Assembly (NCBI GenBank): GCA_003342895.1
Contig: PTFA01000056.1
Coordinates: 434,001-498,000 of the forward strand
Length of the DNA stretch: 64,000 nt
Direction of reading: 5' to 3'
Origin: Casuarius casuarius
Taxonomy: Eukaryota; Chordata; Aves; Casuariiformes; Casuariidae
The position numbers were made by a program, and so were the translations under genes. The notes under the pieces are model-generated. The model was not told the DNA's origin and searched no databases. It saw only the letters and a list, made by a program, of their open reading frames with translations. How positions within the stretch are numbered: position 1 is the stretch's first letter; each line of letters opens with the position of its first letter. Of this stretch, positions 24,801 through 37,412 are shown in pieces.

Positions 24801-27357
24801 TGCCAGATGATAAAAATATTCCTAGAACATATGATATCATCAGTCAATTCAAGAGGGGTGAAACTTCTTGACCAAAGCATTTGTGGCTTTGCTACATTTT
24901 CATAGGTGTAAAGTGCACATTTTGAAATGACGAAGTATGTCCAAGAGGTCTTTTTATACAAATTGTAAAATACGTTTAGAACATTTTGTTTGTTAAAAAG
25001 GTTAAAACCAAAGAAATTTTGTGTTAACAAAGGAATTCATGGCAAAGGAATGGTTCTTTTCATAGCAAAAAATGATTCATCTTCTTCCTCTCAATATATA
25101 TTGCTGATAGCTGTTCTGATGTTGGGACTGTGCCATGAGGAATGGCATTTCTCCATCTCTCTTCTCCACTCGCAGAAAAGATAATGCTTGGTCAGAGGAT
25201 GTTTGTATTTAGTGCAGACAGCTATCTCAAAAAAAAAAAAGGCACTATTATTCTGGTTTCCCCCAAAGTTTCACTTACTTTGTGGTTTTAGTGCTGTTTT
25301 TTTTTCTTAATTATTTTAAGCTTGTATCATGGTTCTGTCTATTTGCACCCAACACCAAAAAAACCCTGAAGCATGTTATATTGGCAGAGACTCTTTTGGA
25401 CTAGTGGTCAGCTGGGCCTGGTATGTGGTGGGTTTTTTTGTTTTTTTTTTTTAGAAATATCACAAGGCTGTTACAATGCAAATAAAAAAGAAAGACATAA
25501 AAGCCATAGGAACAATGCTGCAGGAAGAGTGGCCTTTATAATGGTGTTAGTAATGTACATTGTAAATAACAGACTTGAATGTGCCTTAACAGCCAATCTC
25601 TTTAACTACGTTCCAGTTCTCTATTCATTTGTATTTTTTTTTCATGAGAGGAATATTAAGTAGAAAAGCCTCAACTTCGAGTGAGGACCTAAAAATTGTG
25701 CTTGTTGATTCATCAGCATCATCTTAGTTTCACTAAACTCTTTCTGCTTGTCTTCCTTAACTTATTTCCTTATGATATTTGTGGCTTTTACCTGCAAAAC
25801 TGGTTAGTGTCAGCTCTGGCATTTGTGCGTTGTTTTTGTCGAAGGCTTCCCTTAAAACTTCAGTTTGTATTGCAGCATTCTCATTCTGTATTTACTGTTT
25901 ATACATTTTGAGTTCTTAAAGTCCTTCTCACTTCCCCTCCCCTCAAATATCTCTTCAATGTATCTTGATATATTATTTTTTTGTATTAAAAATTTGCCTG
26001 ACAAGAAATCTTAAATATCCCTGCATAGCGACCTTAGTTATAAAAGACATGATTTAAAAGATAGTTTCTGGTCTGACTGTCATAATCTAATTAGTAGAAT
26101 GAATGAATTAAATGGGCATGAATGAAAAGTAACATTTAGGAGTATCCGGTTAAAAATCTTTTTTGCACATTACTGAGATTCAGATGTCTTGTGAGATTAC
26201 AGTCCCACGAGCTGTCCAGTCGTGCATTATGTTCCCAAATAGATAGAATGTGAATTTATAATCTATAATATGAAAAAATGTATACGTGAACAAAAAGAAG
26301 GATTTGTTTTTGTATGATATGAGGAAGAAAAAGGGGCACAAAGTAAAATTTATGAAACAGTGAACAAAATGTAAATGCAGTCATAATTAGAATCTGTATA
26401 TCAGCATGAATGCTGTGGATGTAATAGAAAAAATATAGTCCTAACTTCCAGTGTATACTTTCTACTCTTTACTTTTTATGGGTATTCTCTTTCGTATTTA
26501 ATAGCCCTCTATAACAATCTCTTTAAATCCATGAACCCATCAGCAATTTGTTTTTACAGGTTAATATACTTACAAATTATTTTGTAATAGAATATCTTCA
26601 TCAGAGGGCAGATTTATTAGCACTCCTCCTCCCTGTCTGATTTTTTCTTTGAAACTCAACTACATATATAATCTACCTCTTTTACAGTGAGCCATTAGTT
26701 TGGAGAGGACTCCTTTGCCCTGTGATTAAACTCTTAGCCACTTGAGCATCTCCAGAGGTGCATCACAACATGAACATTTTAAGAACTAAAGTACTGTATA
26801 TTTGGTTTTTGTATGCTTAATGCAGAACTAAAGGGGTCAAGACCAAGAACCCACTGCATTACATAATGTTTTAGGATTTTAGGTTCCTCTTTTCTGGAAA
26901 GTAGTATTTGCCTTATCCCCTTACAACTGTCAATCACTGGTGGTCTGTCCTCAGAATGAGAGGCTCGCTTGCACTCATCATATCTGAAATGGCACAGTTT
27001 TTTTCCATGTAGGTATTTGATAATACAATAAATTTCTAATTCAGAATTTTTAAATGCTGATGGCACCCATCCAGTGCACTAGGCAGCTATACTATAAAGT
27101 GAGGTTTGTAACACAGTTGGAAATCGAGGGCATTTTACTCACACAAAATACATTCTGTCTGTGCCCAGCATGTCTATCAGTGTGTTAGATTTTGTTAGCA
27201 GCGGCTGATTGAGGCTAAAAGGAGGACAGGTCTGGGCTGCCCCAAAAAACTGTAATTCATTGATAATTTGTCTTCTCTCGTATGGACCTGCTGGAGACTC
27301 TGGTGATTCAGTCACTGCCAGCACCACATGCTGCTTGGCAGCGAATCTTCTCCACAG
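21803..27357. other. Long non-coding stretch, no supported gene
   Basis: AT-rich DNA, with a purine-leaning segment at about 23330-23760 and A/T homopolymers near 24153, 25228 and 25440. The 96-codon frame at 25373-25663 depends on a poly-T run. No exon or recognised repeat. Confidence 0.5.
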
Positions 27358-27436
27358 AGCCTCGGTTTCAAGTGCTGTGACTCAGAGGGCTTCTTTCAAG
27401 CCCAAGATCAGATCCACAGGTCCTGCTATGGTTCAG
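27358..27436 (+). other. Candidate internal exon (unconfirmed)
   Basis: An acceptor-like TCTTCTCCACAG ends at 27357 and a donor-like TTCAG/GTATGAGT starts at 27437. The 79 bases between have two open frames. One reads ASVSSAVTQRASFKPKIRST and on to ...MVQ, and the other reads SLGFKCCDSEGFFQ... The first frame is open for 77 codons from 27209. Two open frames weaken rather than strengthen a coding claim. No family recognised. Confidence 0.17.
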
Positions 27437-27829
27437 GTATGAGTGTGAGCTTGTGCTTCGCTGGAGTCTTCTGAGGAGCTTTACTGAGATCTTTCAAGCC
27501 ATAGTGATGAAAATGCTGTTAAGTAGGCGGCAGGAACAAAGTCACGTTCCAGACGGAATCTGCTCCTTTGAAGAGCACAGCAGTGACTTTCTGTATTTGA
27601 AAGCAAAAGGACAAAAACTGATTTCTTAGTGGGGTTCTGATTCCTAAAAATATGCTTCAGCACTAACTTTAGGCCGAACTAGGCTAATATGTCAAAGCAA
27701 AAGATATGGATGTGACTAACTGCTAAAATGACCTCAGCAGATAAAGCCTATATACACTTTGTCTACTTTGAAAAAGAATATTGCAGTATTTAGTAATATT
27801 CAATTTACCTTGCACTTTCTGTGTGAGGA
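27437..27829. other. Non-coding stretch, no gene seen
   Basis: Ordinary AT-rich sequence with chance frames only. Confidence 0.5.
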
Positions 27830-27930
27830 TCTTGTCATGACAGCAGTTTGGGGCTAGAGAGCATTATTGTCCCTAACTTACACATGAAGGAACTGAGGCA
27901 CAGATACAGATTTTAAAGATGCGCTAAGGG
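27830..27930 (-). repeat. MIR-like SINE fragment, reverse orientation
   Basis: The phrase TTACACATGAAGGAACTGAG followed by GCACAGATACAG is the reverse-complement wording of the conserved MIR segment (in intact copies, close to GGAAACTGAGGCACAGAG). Flanking bases are decayed and the limits are approximate. Confidence 0.5.
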
Positions 27931-29174
27931 GTTGTGACTAGGGGCTTGGCTGTTCAGTCAGTGTTAGATGACATGGGAACTGTGCCTGATCTTGTGTCAA
28001 GGGCATATCCCATGCACCGGATCGTGTAATGGGACTTGGATACCTCAGCTGAACACTTATTAATTCGCTGTCTTAATATTGTAACCTGCAGACCATCTCA
28101 ATTAATTTGCAATCAAGAAGAAACAACACAGTGGGAACAGAAACACTATCTAAACAAACCGGAGGTAATGAGGCCATGTTTTGCACTGCACAGCTATGCG
28201 GCGGTAACCTGCATGTGGGGCCTCTCAGCAGGGGAACTACATAGACCACTCTTGGGTAGTCGCAGCTAGATTGCTTCCATACTGGAGCTTGCTCATTTGC
28301 AATGTGATGCACCTAAAGAAAGCAGATCAGGCATAGTTTGTTATGTTGTTATTCCTTCTTAATATTTATGAAGCAGTTCATAAATCTTATCAACCTTACC
28401 TAACCACACTAAAGATTTTCATTGGGGATCAATGCTAATTTAAGTGGTGAAGAGTGAGTAGATACAGTAAAGCTTGGAAGTCCTAGGTGGTGCTGAAAAG
28501 GATTTGTAGGTTCTTGTAACCTTGAATATTCATTCTTATAAAAGATCACGTTTTCAGAAGGTAAAGAAACAGTTATGAGCACAAAAATATGCATGCTTGT
28601 ATGGATGAGTGTAGCTGGTTCAGTTCACAAGCAAATGCACATTTTGGCACCTAATTACCCCTTCTGAAGTGTAGTTACGCAATGTATCCACCCACTTGCT
28701 ATAAACCTGAATGAAGATATAGGCTGCATATATGTTGTTTACATTGCAAATCTCTTCCTCTTTTAGAAAATCCGACTTTCATCTGCTTCATATGAGCAGC
28801 TCTCCTGATTTTAAGAATTCATTTTAACAGAAAGCAGATGGTTTCAGAAAGCTGAAATGAAGAAGGGAAAGGAAGAAATTTAAGATTAGAACTAATGCGT
28901 ATAACTAAGTTAAAACTACCATGGTAGATTTTCTTTTTTAAAGAAAGGGGATTATGACAATTAGTCTTCTGTAGTGGCATGCAGGAAAAAGGAGATGCAA
29001 TAGATGTTTTTAAAGAAATGATAACTTTATTTTTTTAAATCTAGGAAATGTTCAACAATAAATTGTGGAGCGCAGATTAGCATTCCTCCTTTAATCATTT
29101 CTATTTGGTTAGGAGGTGTTGTTTGTTGGCCATACCTAACTCTTCTCTGGGGCCCCGCTCCTCTCTGCTCGCAG
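27931..29174. other. Non-coding stretch, no gene seen
   Basis: AT-rich DNA ending in a pyrimidine-rich tract (29150-29174). The frame at 28036-28269 has no domain or splice support. Confidence 0.5.
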
Positions 29175-29418
29175 AAACTCACATTTCCTCACTGTACAAG
29201 ACACTAGGAACTTTAGTCCCGGCACTAAGGTGAAAGAAGACATATTTCTAGGACAAGGGAATGTAGACTCTTTTCTAGTGCTGACAAGAGAGGGATGTCT
29301 TTCTAACCTGCTCTGTTCAGCCCGTCTCCAAAAATATACCCTGTCCAAGGCTCTGTGGATTAGGGAAGCCTCTTACTGTCCTGCTGCAAACAAAACCCAG
29401 AAGCCTGTTTTAAGTTAG
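29175..29418 (+). other. Candidate terminal exon or long open frame (unconfirmed)
   Basis: A strong acceptor-like tract (CCGCTCCTCTCTGCTCGCAG) ends at 29174. After one base an 80-codon open frame runs to TAG at 29416-29418, starting NSHFLTVQDTRNFSPGTKVK and ending ...NKTQKPVLS. The frame is also open for several codons upstream of the acceptor. A GTGAAAG donor-like site at 29230 offers a shorter internal exon of 55 bases with two open frames. An overlapping 70-codon minus-strand frame exists. I recognise no domain, and there is no clear polyadenylation signal nearby. Confidence 0.18.
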
Positions 29419-32400
29419 CAGGAAGACTAATTTCCTATTGCAGTACCAATATTTCTTTGTTAAAATGAGAGGAGAAGACTTAAATTTTCCATAAAACTTT
29501 CAACATTGTGTAGTATTTCTAGGAGGACTGTGTTTTCTATGTTTTTTTTTGCCTCGGGGAACACTTTTTTATGCACATAGTGAGGCTCAATAGTCTGGCA
29601 GAGGCAGCACTTAGAACTGCTTTTCTTGATACTGTGCATCTGTCTTTGTTGTGATGGTATCTGTAGCAAAGTTTATAGAAAAGAAATAGATAGTGAACAT
29701 GTCTCTGGACTCTGTTTTTTTGGTGTTGCTGTATTTAGGTTTTCCAAAAGGTTTAATGGTATGATTACTGTTAGTGTGAGAAAAACACTAACCATTTTGC
29801 CCCTGACCATTCTTAAGGAAAGATTGATGAAAATTTTCCGGGGAAACGTATTCTGTAACTACTATGAGGATTAATTATTGCCTGCTATCTGCACACAGAT
29901 AAGTAATTCTTTCAGTTATGTGTGAGAAGAGTCATGTGAGCTTTATTAATTGTCAATATTTGTTCAAAATAACTTCTTTTGTTATTTGAAACTTAGGTAC
30001 ATTCAGGAATTATTGGTCTCATCACAAGTACTGGAGACAATCTGAATATTAATATAATACATGTTGTTCCTGTTTAATAATTCCACTAGGTCACTACTTT
30101 CATTATAGTTGTAATCGAAACTTCATCTTTAAATAGCTGATACTGAGCATGGTTGGTATATCTTCTCCTTTCCACCTTCTTTTCTATGAAAATTGGTTTC
30201 CAGTGACTAAGTGATGGTGGTGTTTCTGCCGGTGCTGTATGGAGTTCCACAGTGGTGCCTCAGCTTCCCAGGAGGAGAATATGCAAAGAAGTATTCTATA
30301 AACTACAGTGATGGGAGAGTATTAGAGTCCTCAGATAGGTGAGGAATTGATTATAGAAGCTTTTGTTCTTCAATGTTGGCTCATGAGTAGGTAGTTCTGT
30401 TTTAAAAATACTCCATTACAGAAGTTTTTTCTTCTATTTATCTATAGAAAGTTGCTGTTTGCTAACCATTTTTGGTTCTCAGTATCACACAAGCAATTGG
30501 GCAGTTGCCGAGCGGCAGTAGCAGAAACGTCATTATTGCATGTCTGCATAAATGTTGCTATTTAGTATTCTTATTAGGGGGAAAATATATATCTCTGCAT
30601 ATTCTGTATCTTTCTGTATACCATATATAGACATATATATAGCTATATATTCAGGAAAGGGCAAGCTATCCACATGGCTTATTAAAACATTTGGCATTAA
30701 CAACTTCTGTTGCTTTTATTCTTCCCAGGTTATTTACAGTACTGTGATAACACAGTTTATTTAAGTTTTGGATATACATAGGAAAACAAAATCATTTCCT
30801 TAATGGAATTTTTTATTCAAATTCTCTACAAATCTACCCTAGTGCTATTCATATGCCTATTTAGAATTTTGTACCTAAATCTGTTCTACAGTTTATGGAG
30901 TTACCAAGTCAGTTCAGTTCCAAAGCCTGATGAAGTTATGAATTGGAATAGATCCACTTGCTGGGGAATGGAGGAAGTCTTAGCATTCGTATAGAAAGCA
31001 AAGCACAGTACTAGTCCTGCAGTAGTGCTGAACTTTACCTAGTGATTGAGTTTTCAGTGGTAAGAACAATGGACTAATTATGTGATGTGGCTTTGGCTTT
31101 TAGTAGTACTCAAGAGTTGGCCTGAGTCGGTTCCTAGTGAAATCACTGCTAAAATCAGCTTGACCCTGCTTGTGCGATTAAGTGGTTAACTTTCTGTTTA
31201 GATGCTTTCTAGTTCTTGAGTGCCCACATGGAGAATTAATCAGGAATAACCATTCTATTTGGAATCGGTAGCCTAACTTGTTCAGACTGACTGTGCACGG
31301 GCAAGTCTTGAAACCTCTTCAAAAAAGCAGCAGTTAGCTCTGGCTCGTGCTGCAGGCAGTACGGATCCTACCTGGCCTGAAGAAAATGCTGGAAAAATCA
31401 TTGCCTGGATTGCCCAGATTCCGAGGATAAAATCCTCACTAGACTCAACTCTTCCTTTTTGTGCTTTGGAGCATCTTGTGTCCTTGGATTTGCTAGGAAA
31501 GGAACAGTTCCTTTGTTCCTACTCTATGTCAACCTGGGTTACGCTTTTTTTGTGGTTAGCAGAAATGTTAATCCATTGTTTGCAGTGTACCTTAATTGAG
31601 ATTCATCTGACTACATGTCAGATAAACCTCATCCCTTCACTAAGGAAGCAGGCACTTAAGGCATGATTCATTTCATTTTAAATAATTCTCAAATAGATTA
31701 GACAAATTGAACCTTAAAAGTGGATGGCTGATGCAGAGGCTGACCCAGAGACTGTCACCCCTAAGCCAGGCAGAATGAACGAGGCACCAGGTAGGCCCCT
31801 TACATGGCTTGGCAGGAAAAGGCCACAGCATCTAGCCAGAACTGTATTTCCAATGCCACTCTTCAGAGCTCACCGTTCTGATACCATGTGTGCATAGCAT
31901 TTCAGACTAGATGAAAAGTAGTCTGAGAATTTGGTATCCAATGAATTTTGTAAACAGTTTTCTGTTTTTCTAAGCTCTCCTGAGGATAGAACTCATTCTG
32001 TGTGAACGTCTAAAGTACAATTGCTTCTTGATTTGTAACAGCTGCCACAAAGAAAGGAGTCTTTCGCATTAACAATTCTGGACAGACAGTCAGATTTCAG
32101 TCTGGGGTACTCCATTCTCTCTCCCTGGTTCTCTCAGCAGAGCAGGGAATCGAAAAAAGATTTGGATACATATAGCATGTTGTGTAAACCAATGAGGTTT
32201 GATCAGGGGGATGCAACAACTACATGAAGACTAGAAATCTAATTTGGAGACTTGAAGTTACGAAACAGCTCAGATGAGGAAAGAGGTTAAATTTAAAATC
32301 TGATAATTTTTTTACTGGTGCAAACGAGTATCATAAAGAGTTTCTTAGATGGTCAGTAGAGGGCAGGCATATTTTATTTCTGAAGAACCTTTGCCCACTG

Positions 32401-35400
32401 CTGTGCGCAAAGAGTATTTGTTCTATCTTCAGATTTGAGAGTGTAAGTCTACTTTGTCACATTACAGTGATATAAATCAGAAGTTATAATTTAAAAAGAC
32501 ATTGTCAACCCCTTTGAGGAGCTAAATGTCCATTTTAAAGCAATTGGAGGATATGAGTTATGACTACAGGCATTTAATTTCTGTGTTTAGATTGTAAAAA
32601 CCACGGCATAAAAAACCTGAAATACTGCCGCTACTGAGTACTAGAGAAGAATCATTTCTCTGCTGAGTTCTGTAAAATGCAGTAGTTCTTCCTGATGCGA
32701 ACTACTATATCACTAATGGGATGGAAACACACTCCTGAAAGTCATGATTGTTTAAATCTTAAACTCAGTAACAGAGATTCTTCTTGAAGATTTGAGTATC
32801 CAAGCGACTTTAACCCTGAAGGAGCAATGCTTCTTTTAATTTCTACCTGCCTTCCTCTGTAATTGAAACAGTGTTTGTATTTCGACTGGACAGAATACCT
32901 AACAGGTTCCGAATACAGGGTAAAATCAGTGTCATGTCTGATTAACTCAACAGAAAAAAATAAAGTGGATTTAAAGGAGCATTTATTGTGAGTGCCCCCA
33001 TTCTCCCCCAAATATATTTTAGCTCTGAAACAAAATGTAGGTAGAGGCTTTTCAGGAAACTCATCAGTATAAACACATATCTAGTATTGCTATGGTACAC
33101 ACTTTTTAAGGTCTTGGAATGAGATTTATTCTTGAAGAATATGAACAATAAAAACAGATGTGTTGATGCTATAGAAGATTGGATTTTTTTGTCCAGATTA
33201 ACCTGTGTGTATAAGTGTATATATATGTGAAAATTTACTTATGTGTATGGTCAGACTCACCAGAGAGACGTTACGCATGTAAGTAACAGTAACATGAGGC
33301 AAGGTTACCTCATCTACCACTTCTTTCTGTAGCTTGACAGTTTTATTTTTTCTTGCATGGTTTGATGTTCACATAAATGCATTTAATTAGGATCAAAAAT
33401 GTTTTGAAGATTTTTCCCAAAATAGGCACTTTATCCTTTCTGTATGTTTCAAGAGAAACTTTGCAATGCATTCCAAAATTGTCAGCTATTAGAGGAAGTG
33501 GCTGCCCTGAAAAACACTGACCATTAATGCCAGCTTCATAAACTTTGCAGTTCTTAGTTTGGGTGCCACATTACCTTTGTGACAACCATGGCTTTGACAT
33601 GGATGACTAAGGTACAGAGGTCCTTGAATTGCACTTGCAACCAAAAATAACACAAGTTATACAATACTTGTATGCAAGTACAATACTTGCATTCTTTTTA
33701 TAGCAATGTGGCCTTACAGACAAAGAGCTGAATTTTATGCTGCCCATACCTTCCAAGAGATATCCAGGATAATTTTCAAGTTGGTGTTCTACAGCATAAT
33801 GGAGGTCCATATTTTTGTGCAATCCATATAGATACTTAGATAATGAATCTTTATAACAAATAAAAGCTGACTGAAGAGATGCAAATGTCAAAAGCTTCAA
33901 ATGATTTCAATCAAAATTGGACTTGCTATCATGTGGGTACATGTTACTAAATTAACTGCAATTTTGTCTGCTTGTATCTTTATTCTAGTTATTTTAGCCA
34001 GATGGAAGAATTGTCCATATGCAGCCTATATCTTATACAAAATTTACCGGATGTACTTTATTCTAATCTTGCGCTTAACCCCGAAATGATCTAGTATTCT
34101 GTTTCCTATGATAGGCTAAGTGTGGAAAACCAGAACTTAATTTTAATGCTTTTAGATGACTGGATTTCGTAGCACTTGAACTGAGTACAAAAACTAGAAC
34201 TTTATGGTATATTGTTCTGTTGTGACGATGATTTAAGCCACTGCAGCAAAATATTTTTAGTCATATGGGTCTTAGGAAAAAATAGGTGTTTCTATGGATA
34301 ATGCAATAACCTTCATCAAGCCAACAAATAACTTAAAAGTTTTAATGCATAAGCTTTCAAAAAGGACTTTTTCATTTCAAATCTCTGCCTTTGACTTGAG
34401 GTAGTGAAACTGCTGTAGTGTAAATTTTAAATTACTTACACTGACAACGTCAACTTGAAACCTAGTCATTTCATAAAAAAAGAGCTAGTGGTTTCAAGGA
34501 ATAATCCTATTTCTATGTTATCTTGCCAGTTCTGTAATTCTACGGTTATATTTTCCTCTTTAATGGCTTAAATCTCCTGTGTTGGATTGTAAGGCTTTCA
34601 CAAAAGCAGGGGAAAATCCATTTTTACAGAGTAACAATGAAACTGACTTTAAACAAAATGTTATTTTTTTAAACAAATTCTTGTGTGAATTTTTTTACAG
34701 AAATTCTGTTTATGCAAAGTAAATAGAAGCATGCTGCTTCTCTAATCTCTATCATCATAATTAGTGTTGCTTATAAATGTAGACCTGTTTATGATTCCAT
34801 TAGTGCTGAGCATAATAGAAGCTGGTAATAAGTTCTTCTCTGAGAACTTACATCTTGAACAAAAAAGATAGGGCTGTAGAGGTAATGGACAAACTGGAAT
34901 GGTCTTCTTGATGGTAGGTCAAGGATTTTCATCTGGAGTAATTGTTTCATTATCAGTAGTTTTGTAAAAAATATATTGCTGAATGTCTTCAGTACCACTT
35001 AAGAAAAAAAATCAGAACTACTGCTGTTTTAGCTTATCCATTTATTTTTGACTTAGGAGCTTGGTGCACATAGGCTGCAGTGTAGCATACATTAGCCATC
35101 TACCACAGCTTCCTTAGAAGCAGTGTGTGGATCATCAGGGACCTAGCAATTGCAAAACCACTCATCTGAATAAAGCTGGATAATGGATATTTCCATGGCC
35201 TTACTTGCATTTCGCTTTGGTGCTCTGTGAGCTGCCTGATGCATAGGGCAGGTGACCGGTGGTGTAGTACATGTTTTAGGAGAGAGGAATGGAAACAACA
35301 GTACAGGAATTTGAATGGAGGTAATGTTGGTGCGACTGCAGAATGATGTTCAACACCTAGTTGAATGCCTGTATGTTTAGGAGACTTGGAAGGAAACTAA
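29419..35400. other. Long non-coding stretch, no supported gene
   Basis: AT-rich DNA with TA-rich microsatellite-like spots near 30600-30650 and 33215-33230. At 33660-33695 the phrase TACAATACTTG occurs twice 18 bases apart. No exon or recognised transposon. Confidence 0.5.
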
Positions 35401-35770
35401 GAAATAGGAACTATATGGTAGGACAGGAAAAAAAGAATGCATGACGGGATGAGAGAGAAGTCAGTGGGGGAAGAGGATGAATCTGTTGGAGATTGAGAGG
35501 GGTGAAAAGAAGAGCCTGTACGGGGAAGCCTGAGAAGAAGGGGGGTACAATGGAGGAAGAAAAGAATCACTTGCGTAAAACCTTCTGTCTGAGGAAAAGC
35601 TCATTCAAGCACTGGCAAAGTAAAAAGAATGAGGAAGGCTGACCAGAGAAAAATTAAACTGGAACCAAAACAGAGGGAAAGGGCTTTTTCTTTTTTCTTT
35701 TTTTTTTTTTTTTTGGCAACAGAATGCTCCCAGATTGCTGCTTTTTCTTTTTATTTTTTTCTTTCTGGCT
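35401..35770. repeat. Purine-rich block followed by pyrimidine-rich tract
   Basis: Of the 180 bases at 35401-35580, 138 are purines by direct count (77%). The bias continues more weakly to about 35690, and the strand then flips to a T-rich tract (35690-35770) with a poly-T run near 35698-35715. The frames here are short. This may be low-complexity drift or a decayed repeat. No family is recognised. Confidence 0.6.
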
Positions 35771-36393
35771 AAGAATCCTCCCAACTTCTCATTCTGAGCA
35801 CTGAGGTGAGATTTACGGCTTTCCCATCTTACTTATTATTGGTGTTGCAGTACCACCCAAAGTCTCAAACAAGATCAGGACCTCACTGGGAGAGAGGCTA
35901 GGAAAACAGCAAAGATTATAAATTTTGTGTCCTGATGTGAAGCAATGTGAAGACTCCCATTAATTTAAATGAGTGGTTAACACTTTAAATGTGCTAGAAA
36001 TCTATGCATGTGTCTGCATACTGCAGTAATGTGCCATTTAGGGATGGTAAGTCAGCTCTGAAAAGCTGAGTAGCAGAAGTCTGAGGTAATACATCCCAAG
36101 AAGTAAGACCAACGTCCTATCCTCACTGGAGAAAGTGGGAGTATGATTTTTCTGGGACAGGAATTAGTGCAAGTGTTTCTAAATGACTCTTTCAGTGTAA
36201 CTATGTGGTGCAGTGACAGTGGTTAACTGCAAGATGGTCCTACCATAAGATGGCTGGTTTTGTTTGTTTGTTTTTGTTTTTTAAAAGCATAAACTATGTT
36301 TAATGTAAACAGAAGAACCCTGGAAGGGCCAAAGGAAGTCAGGCATAGGACTTGTCTTTAATTCCCTGGGTCCTTCCTTTCCACTTGCCAAGT
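35771..36393. other. Non-coding stretch, no gene seen
   Basis: Unique sequence upstream of the LINE fragment. It might include its more decayed 5' portion, but I cannot align it. Confidence 0.45.
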
Positions 36394-37412
36394 CCAGTTT
36401 GGCCCTGGTTTGATCCCCCGGAGAGATGTTAAAACAATTCATAAGCACCTAGACAATAATAAGGTGATAAAAAACAGCCAGCATGAATTTGTCAAGAACA
36501 AATTGTGTCAAACCAATCTCATTTCCTTCTTTGACAGGGTAACTGGCCTAGTGGATAAGAGAGAAGTAGGAGATGTGATATATTTTGACTTAAGTGAGGC
36601 TTTTGACACTGTCCAACATGACATTCTTATAAGCAAGCTTGAGAAATATGGCCTAGATGAAATCGCCATAAGTGGCAGCACAGCAGCTGAAAAAAATATT
36701 CTCAAAGAGAAGTTATCAGTGGTTCACTTTCCAACTGGAAGGGCAGCTCACGAAGCATCACTCATTGGTCTTTTCTGGGGAAGGCGTGTTCTCTGATCCA
36801 TCATTCAAAATGTTAGTGAGAAAATGCACATTAATTTTTTTTACAGGTACAACTGTGGGGATCACAACACTTTGAAGGAATGACTCAGTTCAGAAGGATC
36901 TGTTAAGAGGCCATGATCAAAAACTGACCAGGTGAAAATCAGTAAAGAAGTGCAAAATACAGCCCTTGGAAAAGATAAAATAAATACACAAATACAAAAT
37001 GAGGAAGTAATTGGAAGGCAGGAAAGTGTCTGGGGTTTTTGGAAATCACAAGTGAAATATAACTCACAAAGGACATGCTATTGCAAATACAGCACCTCTT
37101 TTTTCGGGATTCTTTAACAGGAGTGTCATGTGTAAGACATGGGAAGTAATTATTTTGCACCATATGGTGCTGGTGAGGCCTCAGCTGGAGTACTGAATCC
37201 AGTTTTGGGGATTGCATATAAAGAAAGATGTAGATAAACTGGAGAGTTTCCAAAAGAAATCATGAGGAAATCAAGAATTTTAAAAACATGACTTAAAGGA
37301 AAGGTTGAAGGAATTAGGTTTGCCTAGAATATCTATTCCCCCTACTCCTTTTATGCAGGAGGAGGGTCTAGACAGTCTCCTGAGGTCTCTCATAGCTCTA
37401 TATTTTTGTAGT
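36394..37412 (+). mobile_element. Degraded CR1-type LINE fragment (internal deletions)
   Basis: A non-LTR retrotransposon remnant in plus orientation. The first part (36410-36670) still encodes reverse-transcriptase sequence. The part at 36700-36750 keeps the phrase GTTATCAGTGGTTCAC typical of CR1 downstream of it. The part at 37115-37310 keeps AACAGGAGTGTCATGTGTAA, GGTGAGGCCTCAGCTGGAGT and GAAAGATGTAGATAAACTGG, in the order expected for CR1. The 3' end (37350-37405) keeps ATGCAGGAGG...CTCCTGAGGTCTCTCATAGCTC, the usual CR1 tail. Several expected blocks between these are missing, so the copy is internally deleted and truncated at 5'. The style resembles the older CR1 lineages of crocodiles, turtles and ratites more than young chicken CR1. 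This is recognition from memory, not a database hit. Confidence 0.88.
36410..36796 (+). pseudogene. CR1 ORF2 reverse-transcriptase fragment
   Basis: A 128-codon open frame. Residues roughly 25-85 match the CR1/LINE reverse-transcriptase palm start: a SQHEFVKNKLCQTNLISFFD stretch followed by the motif-A region FDLSEAFDTV, with the catalytic aspartate, then HDILISKLEKYGLDE. After about residue 87 the sequence stops looking like reverse transcriptase (GSTAAEKN onward) because intervening DNA is deleted or decayed. The endonuclease domain and the YxDD-containing catalytic motif are absent, so it cannot be active. No start codon of its own is expected: the frame is a slice of a longer ancestral ORF2. 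An antisense frame at 36508-36705 is its shadow. Confidence 0.88.

Noticed and set aside
36508..36705. Minus-strand frame across the LINE
   Set aside because: Antisense shadow of the CR1 reverse-transcriptase fragment.
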